Of a stretch of DNA of 54,283 nucleotides, positions 25,242-33,798 are shown in pieces. Source of the stretch: Promethearchaeota archaeon (lineage in GTDB: Archaea > Asgardarchaeota > Lokiarchaeia > Sigyniarchaeales > Promethearchaeaceae); contig SDNX01000004.1 in NCBI GenBank assembly GCA_004524545.1, forward strand, positions 1-54,283, given 5' to 3'. Each line of letters begins with the position of its first letter. Position 1 is the first letter of the stretch. The translations under genes and the position numbers were made by a program. The notes beneath the pieces are model-generated. The model had not been told where the DNA came from, searched no databases, and worked only from the letters and a program-made list of their open reading frames with translations.

Positions 25242-26930
25242 ATGGCAATGCACAGAATGAAAGATTCAGTCACCATTAAAAATCCCATTCACTGGGAAAG
25301 TCAAGAACAAGCAGAATTAGCTTTGAAATCAGTACCAGGTAATATGTGGGAAATCTTACTCGAACTTTTAGAAGGACCAAAAACCTTTCAGGAGCTTTTA
25401 GAATCTAATATGAGGGTTGTCGCAAGATTTGAATACTTCTCCGAATATAAACCAGAAAAAGCCCATAGAATGCAATTGAAAAGGCAGCATTTTAATGAGA
25501 GATTTCAACAAGATCTTGCCTTGCTTATCGGTTTCGAAATCCTGCAACGTATAGGGGGGATTTACTCATTAACGCCTAAAGGAAAGGAAATCGCCGAACA
25601 TGGAAGACAATTAGTTCCTAAATTTGTTGGGAAAATTTTATCCGAAAAACTTGTATCAACATTAACTCTCATTCTACATGTTATCCTCACTATAGTTAAA
25701 CTATTACTCGGATTTTTATTTGGGTCAGCGGGGCTTGTTGCAGATGGCGTAGATAATGGAGTAGATACAGGATCTTCACTGTTAATTTGGTTTGGAGTGA
25801 AATTCAAGATAGAGCGAACAATATCTTTGATAATCATTATTTTGATGTACGCAAGTTTGGGATTAATTGGTTATGAATCCGTTCAAAAATTCCTTAATCC
25901 TGAACCAATAGATATGTGGGGTTTAAATCTGAGTATCACTATCGCATGTGGTCTTTTAATGTGGGTTCTATCAGGATATCAATATCTAACCGGCCAATAT
26001 CGCAAAAATTTCCCTATTGTGTGCCAATCAGTTGATTCTCAAAACCACTTTTACACCTCACTATTGGTAAGTGGGGGAATTATTTTCTCATTGATCGCTC
26101 AGAGGACGGGATTGTGGTGGTTAAATTATGCAGATGCTATTGCTTCTGTGGTAGTAGGTGTGTTAATCTTAAAAGGAGCGATTGAATTGACAGTTGAATT
26201 TCGAAAAAATCAGGAAGAAAAAAATTCTGGTGTTTCCCACTTTGTAAAACGATCAATGGAACGATTAAAAGAGCGAATCATATTTGGATGGTTGCATAGG
26301 GAACTGGAAAAGCATCCTTTTGAGAAAGAACAAATGGAATCAGCATTTTTGAAAGAATTTGAAAAACGACCATCCAACATTGAAAATATGTTTCCTTTAG
26401 GTTTTCAACCAGAAACTTTGGATGAACTCGAGCACTATCTGGGGTATTTTCAGAAAAAAAGTATGATCGCTGAAATAGATGGAAAATATTACCTTAGTTC
26501 CATCATTGGGGCTCAAAAAATAGAAAAATCATTTTCGGTGAGAAAGCTAAAACATTTGATACGTTTTCAAAATATTCTTCCTAAGATTTTATTCATTATT
26601 TCTACAGGGTTAATCTTTAGTATGATAGGTATATTTATTCACGATTTAGTAATAGGATTAGATTACATCACTTTGATATATTGTGGAAGTACCTTTGTAA
26701 CAGAATTAATTCTTAGCTATATTGCACGTAGGATTCAAAGAAAAGCATTTTATGTAAAACGAAATGCTGTATATTTTTTCATCGTGAGAGAACATACACA
26801 TTCTCTTGAAGAAATTCGAAAGATTACATGGATCAAAGAACGTGAGATAAAAGATATACTAAAAATTTTTATAGGGAATGGTATAATTCATGGGAAGATG
26901 GAAGGAAGCCAATTCATACCCGATAATTAG
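25242..26930 (+). CDS. Cation-diffusion-facilitator-like transporter fused to winged-helix domains
   Basis: 562 residues. Residues 30-125 look like a winged helix (MWEILLELLEGPKTFQELLE ... GGIYSLTPKGKEIAEHG). Residues 138-320 are the CDF membrane domain: TM2 SAGLVADGVDNGVDTGSSLL with D171-x3-D175 as in YiiP, TM5 with H269 (SVDSQNHFYTS) but Ser at the second ligand position, and TM6 YADAIASVVVGVLILKG. After it come a helical part, two more membrane helices (ILPKILFIISTGLIFSMIGI) and a second winged helix (HSLEEIRKITWIKEREIKDI). A metal-gated membrane regulator is possible; that is inference. Confidence 0.66.
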   Translation: MAMHRMKDSVTIKNPIHWESQEQAELALKSVPGNMWEILLELLEGPKTFQELLESNMRVVARFEYFSEYKPEKAHRMQLKRQHFNERFQQDLALLIGFEILQRIGGIYSLTPKGKEIAEHGRQLVPKFVGKILSEKLVSTLTLILHVILTIVKLLLGFLFGSAGLVADGVDNGVDTGSSLLIWFGVKFKIERTISLIIIILMYASLGLIGYESVQKFLNPEPIDMWGLNLSITIACGLLMWVLSGYQYLTGQYRKNFPIVCQSVDSQNHFYTSLLVSGGIIFSLIAQRTGLWWLNYADAIASVVVGVLILKGAIELTVEFRKNQEEKNSGVSHFVKRSMERLKERIIFGWLHRELEKHPFEKEQMESAFLKEFEKRPSNIENMFPLGFQPETLDELEHYLGYFQKKSMIAEIDGKYYLSSIIGAQKIEKSFSVRKLKHLIRFQNILPKILFIISTGLIFSMIGIFIHDLVIGLDYITLIYCGSTFVTELILSYIARRIQRKAFYVKRNAVYFFIVREHTHSLEEIRKITWIKEREIKDILKIFIGNGIIHGKMEGSQFIPDN

Positions 26931-26938
26931 AGTTCTTA

Positions 26939-27919
26939 TCACTTTTGCAAAGGAAATGGATATTGTTGATGCAAAAACTCCAACCTTTTTAGGCCATACT
27001 CGACCATAGCATGTTTGTCATGATCTTTTCCCCATATAATGTAGGGTACGAAAGTCCAGCAATAGAGGAATTTCATTCGATTTTGTAAGGACTTGGAATC
27101 CGAGAAGTTATATGAATCCAAAATTTGTTGCTGAAAAGTAAGATCCTCATAAAACAATAAATCTGCTGCGGGATCCCATGCTTTTGTCTCCTCAAAATCT
27201 ATAATTCCAGTAATAAATCCTTTTTGTGGGTGTACAAGAATATTGGAAGTGTCGAAATCACAATGTGATAACGCTTGTTTGAATCGAAAATTGGCAGGAT
27301 TCCTTAAATACGCACTAAATAAGCTATAAATCCATGCTTTTTGAAGCTCATTTACCAAAGGAAATACTTTTTCTTTAATTTCTTCAAAACGCTTTTCCCA
27401 AAATGTTTTATACTCAAATGTGGAGAAATTTGTGTAGAATAGCTTCGAATGCACTTGATGCAATACATGAGGGGAATGCAATTGATTCAAAAAATCTGCA
27501 ATCCCAATCGCAACGGTTTTCTTGTTTTGAGGGGTCATTGAAGAAAATACACTAGATAGAGAAACCCCAGGCAATTTTTTATACATCATGTAGGGCATTT
27601 TTTCATCCAGAGAGATTTTTTCGGGCTGTGGAATCGGTATTGAAAGGAAATTCGCTAGACTTTTCAGTTTCAATGACTCATTTTGTATTAGTTGGACTCC
27701 TTTATGATTACGAAGTGCCTTATCGGGAACACGCAGAATGTTTTTTCTGAATTCGAACACATTGTATGTTCCATGATAAATGAACTTCAAATCTTTTGCT
27801 TTAACATTCTTGAAGTCTTGTCTCAGCACATTTAGTAAATTTTCAATATCTACATCACAAGGATTGGATTCTTCAAAAAATTCCATGTTTATAGGATGTT
27901 TTTCATCATATTTTAACAA
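26939..27919 (-). CDS. Aminoglycoside-phosphotransferase-family kinase
   Basis: 326 residues of the APH/choline-kinase fold. Key stretches are the catalytic loop SHCDFDTSNILVHPQKG (HxDxxxxN) and the metal-binding GIIDFEETKAWDPAADL. The N-lobe begins with KAKDLKFIYHGTYNVFEFRK, and the hinge includes MPYMMYKKLPGVSLSS. Such kinases phosphorylate small hydroxyl compounds (antibiotics, sugars, amino alcohols). The substrate here is unknown. It ends 9 bp past the stop of the convergent CDF gene. Confidence 0.82.
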   Translation of the reverse strand: MLKYDEKHPINMEFFEESNPCDVDIENLLNVLRQDFKNVKAKDLKFIYHGTYNVFEFRKNILRVPDKALRNHKGVQLIQNESLKLKSLANFLSIPIPQPEKISLDEKMPYMMYKKLPGVSLSSVFSSMTPQNKKTVAIGIADFLNQLHSPHVLHQVHSKLFYTNFSTFEYKTFWEKRFEEIKEKVFPLVNELQKAWIYSLFSAYLRNPANFRFKQALSHCDFDTSNILVHPQKGFITGIIDFEETKAWDPAADLLFYEDLTFQQQILDSYNFSDSKSLQNRMKFLYCWTFVPYIIWGKDHDKHAMVEYGLKRLEFLHQQYPFPLQK

Positions 27920-27971
27920 GTTTAAAGAATAATCTATTTTGGCATTGCTGTCCTACTTGGAATAGAGTATT

Positions 27972-29438
27972 ATGTTACATTGGGAAGGGAAAGCACAAAA
28001 GAAGGGAAAAAGCGTAAGTTTTACTCTCTCTCAAGTTTTTGCCCCCATTTTTAAAAAACTTAATAATTTTAATGAAGTGGAAAACCTAAAAGATCCAGAA
28101 TCCCCCAAAACATTTCCCTCATCTCATTATTCCGACTCTTGTTATGAAGAATTCACCAATTTTAATCTTCTTTTTCAAGGAGATAATATGAGTGTATTGC
28201 AAGAATTACGGGAGAAAATGAAGGGTATGATAGATCTAGTTTACATTGACCCTCCTTTCATGAAAAATACATCATTTTACAGGCAGGTATGTCTTCGAGG
28301 TATTGATAACGAAGTATCGTACAAACAAAAACAATATTCCGATACATGGGAATTGGATACGTACCTTCAATTTCTCTATGAACGATTTTACTTATTGAAA
28401 GATTTACTTAGTGACTCTGGATCTATATATGTTCATCTGGATGAAGACGCTGCACATTATATCAAATTGATTTTGGATGAAGTGTTTGGAAGAGAAAATT
28501 TCAGACGGCAAATAATTTGGAACACTGCTTCTTTGAATGTTGCTGGATTCAAAGGACAAGTACGAGATAACTATGTCTATGCCACGGGAATCATATTATT
28601 TTACTCAAAAACCGACTCCTACACATTCAATCCTCAATATACCCCACATTCTCAAGAATTTATGGATAAAAAATACAATAAATCTGATGAAAATGGTAAA
28701 TATCGAATTACTCGAAGGGATAACAAAATATACATGAAAGAGGATCGAGGAGAGCTAATTACCAATATCTGGAACGACATTTTATCATTTAATTATGCGA
28801 TAGCTGCATCTCGAGAATCTGTTTTCTATCCTACTCAAAAACCCGAAGCACTTTTAGAGAGAATAATTAAAACTTCAACCATCCCGGGGGATGTCGTATT
28901 AGATTGTTTTTCGGGATCTGGTACTACTGCTGCGGTAGCTCAAAAGCTGGATCGGAAATGGATAGCATGTGATAACAATAATATTGCTATTCATACTACA
29001 TCGAAAAGGCTTCAGCGCATCATTGCTTCAGAATTATCCCAAGAAATTATACGCTCATTCCAAATTTGGCAAAGTGGCAAAAATGAGTTGTTCAAAAATC
29101 CAATTAAGTGTGAAATTGAACGAAATGGAAATATGGTAATAGTTAAGATTGTGGAAGTGGATGAAATTCTGGTCTATAAAAACGCGAAAATGAAACAAAA
29201 AATAAATCAACCTTCAAAATTCGCACTCATTGATTCCGTTCTTATTTCCTTCTCTTCGATATCATCCAATTCACCACCTTTTGTCATCCAATTCTCGGAT
29301 ATTCCGCGCGGGCGAAAAGAGCCAATAAAGGGAGAATACAATTTTACAGTACCAAACTGGATGAAAAATAGCCAATTCGTACACATTTGGGTATATGATA
29401 TTTTTGGAAATTACTATCATAATATGGTAGAGATGTAA
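27972..29438 (+). CDS. Site-specific DNA methyltransferase (beta-class N6/N4)
   Basis: 488 residues. Motif IV DPPF is at residues 93-96 (IDLVYIDPPFMKNTSFY), preceded by LLFQGDNMSVL. Motif I follows later as LDCFSGSGTTAAVAQKL near residue 315, then DNNNIAIHTTSKRL. The order IV...I is that of beta-class adenine-N6 or cytosine-N4 methyltransferases, as in type III Mod. The part in between and the C-terminal 130 residues should hold target recognition. No restriction endonuclease gene is next to it, so it may be an orphan. Confidence 0.82.
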   Translation: MLHWEGKAQKKGKSVSFTLSQVFAPIFKKLNNFNEVENLKDPESPKTFPSSHYSDSCYEEFTNFNLLFQGDNMSVLQELREKMKGMIDLVYIDPPFMKNTSFYRQVCLRGIDNEVSYKQKQYSDTWELDTYLQFLYERFYLLKDLLSDSGSIYVHLDEDAAHYIKLILDEVFGRENFRRQIIWNTASLNVAGFKGQVRDNYVYATGIILFYSKTDSYTFNPQYTPHSQEFMDKKYNKSDENGKYRITRRDNKIYMKEDRGELITNIWNDILSFNYAIAASRESVFYPTQKPEALLERIIKTSTIPGDVVLDCFSGSGTTAAVAQKLDRKWIACDNNNIAIHTTSKRLQRIIASELSQEIIRSFQIWQSGKNELFKNPIKCEIERNGNMVIVKIVEVDEILVYKNAKMKQKINQPSKFALIDSVLISFSSISSNSPPFVIQFSDIPRGRKEPIKGEYNFTVPNWMKNSQFVHIWVYDIFGNYYHNMVEM

Positions 29439-29439
29439 A

Positions 29440-30126
29440 TTACAAATGATAGTGATTCGGATTAAATATCCTCATAATATCTTCTTCTTCAAATTTGCCG
29501 GTATAGGTTTCTTCTAATGCAACCCATTCATTCGTTGGATTAAATATTGCATGAATTTTACCGTTATCCGTGTGAAAAGTATCCCCAGGATTGACAGAAT
29601 AGTGCATTTCCGAATTTGCTATGATATATGGATGACCCTCTATAATACGCCAATCTTCCGTTCTCTTGATGTGGGATTGTATACTTATGCCTAAGTGGGG
29701 ACGAAGAAATATCAAATTCTTCTCTGGATATGTAAATTTGATGGAGTACCATTTCGCGAGAATATCTATATATCCTTGAGGAATTGCATGAGTCTTCGTA
29801 AATTGTACAGGATCAATAGTAGCAAAGGGATTGTTTTCATACCGATACGGGTCAAACAAAATATCTTGATTCCTATAGTCTTGGGAAAATTCCAGCGTGA
29901 TTGACATATTCGAGAGGTTAATTAGCATATATTCTTGAGTTGGTTTAATCTGAATAGTTGAATTTGATCGTTCAATATCTAGAAATTCAATTTGTGTACC
30001 CGCAATAAGTAGCATAGGTACTAGCCAACTTCCTCCTTCCCCCTGCACTTGAATTTGAAGAGGTTCCTCATGATTTCGATACAATTTGGATCCTCGGGAA
30101 GGTGCCAATACTAATGTTATACCCAT
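29440..30126 (-). CDS. Mannose-6-phosphate isomerase type II-like cupin protein
   Basis: 228 residues. The C-terminal 90 residues match the cupin half of GMP/PMI enzymes: LRPHLGISIQSHIKRTEDWR, VNPGDTFHTDNGKIHAIFNP, and the ending TYTGKFEEEDIMRIFNPNHY (family ending EDDIVR...Y). The metal ligands (Gln-x-His and later His) are present. The first 130 residues are beta-rich and unrecognised, not the usual guanylyltransferase. It may be a sugar isomerase or only a sugar-binding cupin. Convergent with the methyltransferase, 1 bp apart. Confidence 0.62.
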   Translation of the reverse strand: MGITLVLAPSRGSKLYRNHEEPLQIQVQGEGGSWLVPMLLIAGTQIEFLDIERSNSTIQIKPTQEYMLINLSNMSITLEFSQDYRNQDILFDPYRYENNPFATIDPVQFTKTHAIPQGYIDILAKWYSIKFTYPEKNLIFLRPHLGISIQSHIKRTEDWRIIEGHPYIIANSEMHYSVNPGDTFHTDNGKIHAIFNPTNEWVALEETYTGKFEEEDIMRIFNPNHYHL

Positions 30127-30257
30127 AGGAGAATGTAGAATAATTCTAACTTAAAACTGATCCAATCGTGAATCATTATGAATCCATTTTCTATCGTAAA
30201 ACGATTAATTTTAATTACAACGACACCAACATAGTACCAACGTTTAGGTGAATAACT

Positions 30258-30563
30258 ATGGCTAAGGATAAAATTCTTGGAATAATTCTTCTAGTATTAG
30301 GAGCATTTTTTGCGATTGCGTATACGATTATGGGACCCGTGGACTTAATTCTGTATAATTTGAACAACAGTGCAACTCAATGGTGGGATGCAATCCCTGG
30401 ATTCCAATGGGAATGGGCTTTAATGATCCCGATGTTTATTGTGGTTTTACTTGTATGTGTTGTTTTAATCTGGATTGGTTACAGTATGATCACGACTCCA
30501 CCCCCCGTTCCATTAGAGGAGCTAGAAGAAGAACTCGAACGCGAAGAGGAAGCATCAAAGTAA
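30258..30563 (+). CDS. Small two-TM membrane protein
   Basis: 101 residues with two membrane helices (LGIILLVLGAFFAIAYTIMG and ALMIPMFIVVLLVCVVLIWI) and a short Pro-rich then Glu-rich cytoplasmic tail (PPPVPLEELEEELEREEEAS). The tail composition suggests a soluble partner. No family recognised. A partial copy of its C-terminal segment lies about 80 bp downstream. Confidence 0.58.
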   Translation: MAKDKILGIILLVLGAFFAIAYTIMGPVDLILYNLNNSATQWWDAIPGFQWEWALMIPMFIVVLLVCVVLIWIGYSMITTPPPVPLEELEEELEREEEASK

Positions 30564-30639
30564 TGGGTTTGAATTTTCCATTATTTTTTTACTTTTTAAA
30601 CATTATATTTTCTTTAATATAAATTATCTCAATATCAAG

Positions 30640-30789
30640 ATGATCGGTTATAGTATGATAGGCTACAGCATGATCACTACTCCTATGAAAAGACTTCAAA
30701 GTGCACAAAACACCTATTTTTCCCCTATATTTCCTACAAAGTGTGTTGCTTTGAGATTGGTAGGGACAAAATTTAAATCAAATCAATAA
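30640..30789 (+). pseudogene. Fragment duplicated from the two-TM membrane protein gene
   Basis: ATG 30640 opens a 49-codon frame starting MIGYSMIGYSMITTPMKR. The phrase IGYSMITTP is the cytoplasmic junction of the 101-aa protein just upstream, here present once in full and once in part (IGYSM). The rest (FSPIFPTKCVALRLVGTK) is unrelated. It looks like a local partial duplication that lost both membrane helices. Confidence 0.45.
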
Positions 30790-30867
30790 TATTGCTTTTC
30801 AATTTCATCTTTATAGGTTAGCATTTGAAACCTTAGGAATAGTGTGACATCTCTGTGAAGAGGTTGA

Positions 30868-31035
30868 TTCGCTGCTATTCAGGATGGATACGATCACAAG
30901 AAATGTGTGTTATGTGACACCGTTTCCACACATATCCGAAGTCACCGTGAATGCTGGATAGGTTTATCTCAGGTTTACGTCCAAGGAATTGGAGAAATTG
31001 ATTTCGGAACCTCAATCGTCAGATTGAACAGATAA
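30868..31035 (+). pseudogene. Open frame with Cys/His zinc-finger-like pattern, no start codon
   Basis: Open from after TGA 30865-30867 to TAA 31033-31035. It contains DHKKCVLCDTVSTHIRSHRECW (split here as CVLCDTVSTHIRSHRECW, C-x2-C-x5-H-x3-H-x2-C), a possible zinc-binding site. There is no ATG or GTG in a useful position. Could be the decayed end of a small zinc-finger gene, or chance. Confidence 0.28.
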
Positions 31036-31047
31036 TCCCATAAACGT

Positions 31048-31056
31048 ACTTAAGAA
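31048..31056 (+). promoter_or_regulatory. TATA box of the ribosomal protein operon
   Basis: ACTTAAGAA, centred about 26 nt before the uL22 ATG at 31078, so the transcript would begin almost at the start codon. It resembles TATTTAAGA before the gene at 8407. Confidence 0.5.
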
Positions 31057-31077
31057 CAAAAGAAAGAGCAAATCAAC

Positions 31078-31545
31078 ATGCCAAATTTCGGATACTCAAT
31101 TACCGGGTTAGACAAGGACAAGACGGCTGTGGCTAGCGGAAGAGATCTTAAAGTTAGTCCGAAAAACACCCGTGAAGTAACAAATACACTCAAAGGAATG
31201 TATTTAGAACAGGCAAAACGATTCCTCGAAGGCGTAATCTTCATGAAACAACCTGTTCCTTTCAAACGACATAACAAAAAAGTTGGTCATCGAAGGGGCA
31301 TGAAACAATTCAAATGGGCTGCTGGTCGATATCCAGAGAAATCTGCACGGATAGTGTATGAAGTATTATCCAATGCAGAAGCAAATGCTGAATACAAAGG
31401 ATTAGATACAGAACGATGCCGTATCATTCATGCAGCAGCAATGAAGGCACGAACCATTAAGAGGTATATCGAACGTGCACATGGAAGAAGCACACCCTAT
31501 TACGATTCACTCATCCATGTTGAAATTGTACTTATGGAGGAATAA
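31078..31545 (+). CDS. rpl22: Large-subunit ribosomal protein uL22
   Basis: 155 residues, the archaeal length. Shows the family stretches SPKNTREVTNTLKGM, HRRGMKQFKWAAGRYPEKSA and a final HVEIVLMEE strand; the extended loop lines the peptide exit tunnel. First gene of the operon. In most archaea uS19 sits immediately upstream, but here there is no ribosomal gene before it. Six bases separate it from uS3. Confidence 0.96.
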   Translation: MPNFGYSITGLDKDKTAVASGRDLKVSPKNTREVTNTLKGMYLEQAKRFLEGVIFMKQPVPFKRHNKKVGHRRGMKQFKWAAGRYPEKSARIVYEVLSNAEANAEYKGLDTERCRIIHAAAMKARTIKRYIERAHGRSTPYYDSLIHVEIVLMEE

Positions 31546-31551
31546 AAAACC

Positions 31552-32445
31552 ATGCCATTAAAACGAGCATTCGTACAACGTGGAATTCAAATAATGCAAA
31601 TCGATGAATATCTAGCAGAATTGTTAGATAATTCGGGTTATGCAGGAGTTGAAATACAAAAAAGATATCCATTAGGATACCAAATTACTATTAGAACCGC
31701 TAGACCAGGATTAGTAATTGGACGAAAAGGAGTACGAATTCGAGAAATCGGAGAGAAATTAACGGAATTATTTGGATTAGAAAATCCCCAAATTGATGTT
31801 GAAGCAATTGAAAATCCAGAATTAAATGCTCAAATTATGGCAGAAGCAATTGCGTTTGGTATTCGCAAAGGCCAAAATTATCGAAGAACTGCTTATAATA
31901 TCATGCGGAGAATCATTCGGGCAGGAGCACGAGGAGTAGAAGTGAAAATCTCTGGAAAATCTACTTCACAACGAGCACGAACTCAAATTTTTCGTGCAGG
32001 AATTATCTCAAAATGTGGAGAACCTGCAATTGAAGGTGTTGATAAAGGAATTGCAAATGTTGTCATGAAATCCGGAACCATTGGAATAACCATGAAAATC
32101 ATGCCTTTGGATTACCAAATGCCGGATGAAATTATATTGAAAGATCCTGAACTAAAAGCACGCCTTGCACAACATAAAAAGAGAGCCATTATCCTAGAAG
32201 AGGATGTAGAAGATGGAGATGTTCTTATCGATAAGGATACAAAGACCGTGGTGATTGATGCAGGAGATGATGATGACTCAATCTTTGATGAAGTCGATGA
32301 AGATATCGAGGATATTGAAGTTGAAGAAGCTGAAACGGAAAAATCCGAAGAAAAGAAAAAAACCCCTGTTGAAAAAGAACCAGTAGAAAAGAAGAAAAAA
32401 TCTCGAAGAAAACGGTCTACAAAGAAAAAGGAAGAGGAGGAATAA
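31552..32445 (+). CDS. rps3: Small-subunit ribosomal protein uS3 with long charged tail
   Basis: 297 residues. KH domain with the GRKG loop (RPGLVIGRKGVRIREIGEKL) and the C-terminal uS3 domain (RIIRAGARGVEVKISGKSTS, RARTQIFRAG). After about residue 215 there is an acidic then lysine-rich extension (DDDDSIFDEVDEDIEDIEVE; KKKKSRRKRSTKKKEEEE) not part of the ribosomal fold. GGAGG precedes the start. Binds mRNA at the entry channel of the small subunit. Confidence 0.96.
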   Translation: MPLKRAFVQRGIQIMQIDEYLAELLDNSGYAGVEIQKRYPLGYQITIRTARPGLVIGRKGVRIREIGEKLTELFGLENPQIDVEAIENPELNAQIMAEAIAFGIRKGQNYRRTAYNIMRRIIRAGARGVEVKISGKSTSQRARTQIFRAGIISKCGEPAIEGVDKGIANVVMKSGTIGITMKIMPLDYQMPDEIILKDPELKARLAQHKKRAIILEEDVEDGDVLIDKDTKTVVIDAGDDDDSIFDEVDEDIEDIEVEEAETEKSEEKKKTPVEKEPVEKKKKSRRKRSTKKKEEEE

Positions 32446-32448
32446 TAA

Positions 32449-32667
32449 ATGCCCAAATCCGACACCATCCAAGATTTACGAAAATTGAGTAAAATTGAAC
32501 GTGAAAAAAAACTGGAGGATCTTCTCGATGAACTCTTGTTACTCAAATCTAAAAACTCAATGGGAGGAGCAATAGATAATCCTTCCCGAATCAGTACACT
32601 CAAAAGAACGATTGCTAGAATTAAAACTATTGAAAATGAAGACCTTTTGGGAATCAAACGTTCATAG
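32449..32667 (+). CDS. rpl29: Large-subunit ribosomal protein uL29
   Basis: 72 residues, two long helices: LRKLSKIEREKKLEDLLDEL and NPSRISTLKRTIARIKTIEN, the usual uL29 pattern near the exit-tunnel mouth, where it binds SRP. Three bases after uS3. The order uL29 then Rpp29 then uS17 is archaeal. Confidence 0.9.
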   Translation: MPKSDTIQDLRKLSKIEREKKLEDLLDELLLLKSKNSMGGAIDNPSRISTLKRTIARIKTIENEDLLGIKRS

Positions 32668-32676
32668 TTGTAACAA

Positions 32677-33009
32677 ATGCAAAAATTAAGTCAAAACCCC
32701 AAGTATTTCATCTATCGGGATATGATTGGATTAGATGCTTGGATAAAACATAAATACAAAACTAAACCCCAGGAATTTATTCCTATTGGGAAGGTAATAG
32801 ATGAAACATATAATCTCATCCTTACCAGCAACATGGATAATCCAGAAGATTATCATCAAGATAAAAAGAAATACATAAAAGAAAATTATGTGTTTCGATT
32901 CAATGTTCCACAAAACGGCAACGGAGACATAGTGGTTGAAGTTGACGGTGTAAAACTCTTAAAACGACCTGAAAATCGGATTAAGCAAATCAGAAAAATA
33001 AAAATGTGA
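32677..33009 (+). CDS. rnp1: RNase P protein subunit Rpp29/Pop4
   Basis: 110 residues: FIYRDMIGLDAWIKHKYKTK, IGKVIDETYNLILTS, VFRFNVPQNGNGDIVVEVDG and the ending RPENRIKQIRK match Rpp29, a small beta-barrel that binds the RNase P RNA. It is embedded in the ribosomal operon in its usual archaeal place. Its TGA overlaps the GTG start of uS17 (GTGA). Confidence 0.88.
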   Translation: MQKLSQNPKYFIYRDMIGLDAWIKHKYKTKPQEFIPIGKVIDETYNLILTSNMDNPEDYHQDKKKYIKENYVFRFNVPQNGNGDIVVEVDGVKLLKRPENRIKQIRKIKM

Positions 33010-33347
33010 AAAATATGAGTCTCACCTCTAAAATTGGGATCCCAGGAGTAACTGAACCCAGTAAGAAATGTGATGATCCTAACTGTCCATTTCATGGTTC
33101 CTTGAAAGTACGAGGAAGGATCTTTAAGGGGACTGTAGTTAAAAATCGAATGACAAATGCGATTACGGTACAAATAGATTTCAATAGGTTCAATAAAAAA
33201 TACCAAAGGTATGAACGAAGAAATTCCAAAACAAGTGTTCATTTACCGCCATGTATTGAAGTTGTTCCAGGAACTGTCGTTCGATTTATGCAATGCCGAA
33301 AAATTAGCAAAACAATTTCATCTGTAGTAATCCAAAAACTAGAATAG
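33006..33347 (+). CDS. rps17: Small-subunit ribosomal protein uS17
   Basis: 113 residues. Archaeal signature CDDPNCPFHGSLKVRGRIFK, then GTVVKNRMTNAITVQIDFNR, and the closing VVPGTVVRFMQCRKISKTIS. The start is either GTG 33006, coupled to the Rpp29 stop, or ATG 33015 three codons later; I keep the GTG. Assembly protein that binds h11 of 16S rRNA. Confidence 0.93.
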   Translation: MKNMSLTSKIGIPGVTEPSKKCDDPNCPFHGSLKVRGRIFKGTVVKNRMTNAITVQIDFNRFNKKYQRYERRNSKTSVHLPPCIEVVPGTVVRFMQCRKISKTISSVVIQKLE

Positions 33348-33357
33348 GGGAATCAAA

Positions 33358-33786
33358 ATGGGAAAGAAGAGGAAGATTGGGAAAAAAGGAAGTATTTTCC
33401 GAAAGAAAATTACACGTGGACTACCAGTTGGTGCCCGAGTTAGGGTTGCGGATAATAGTGGAGCAAAAATTGTAGAAATTATTAGTGTACTTCACTTAAA
33501 GACCCGATTAAATCGATTACCCTCTGCAGCAGTAGGAGACGCAGTAGTGGTAAGTGTGAAGAAAGGTACACCTGAAACCCGGAAGAAAATATTACGGGCA
33601 GTCATTGTGCGTCAAAAACAATTAATCCATCGAGTGGATGGAACTCGAATCATGTTTGAAGATAATGCAGCAGTAATCATTACTCCTGATGGAGACCCAA
33701 AAGGCACTGATGTGCGGGGACCTATTGCACGGGAAGCTGCAGAATTATTCCCACGAGTGGCAAGTGTGGCCAGTCAAATAATCTAA
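33358..33786 (+). CDS. rpl14: Large-subunit ribosomal protein uL14
   Basis: 142 residues: GARVRVADNSGAKIVEIISV, then ...AVGDAVVVSVKKGTPETRKK, and ends with GPIAREAAELFPRVASVASQ, as in archaeal uL14. It forms part of the intersubunit surface and is the binding site for Tif6. Ten bases after uS17. Confidence 0.96.
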   Translation: MGKKRKIGKKGSIFRKKITRGLPVGARVRVADNSGAKIVEIISVLHLKTRLNRLPSAAVGDAVVVSVKKGTPETRKKILRAVIVRQKQLIHRVDGTRIMFEDNAAVIITPDGDPKGTDVRGPIAREAAELFPRVASVASQII

Positions 33787-33798
33787 GGAAGGATTGGA

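Larger units (their letters stand above)
30564..31077. other. Intergenic region with a duplicated fragment and a Cys/His ORF
   Basis: 514 bp between the small membrane protein and the ribosomal operon. Holds a partial copy of the preceding gene (30640-30789), a short Cys/His-containing open frame (30868-31035), and the ribosomal promoter (31048-31056). No intact gene. Confidence 0.5.
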
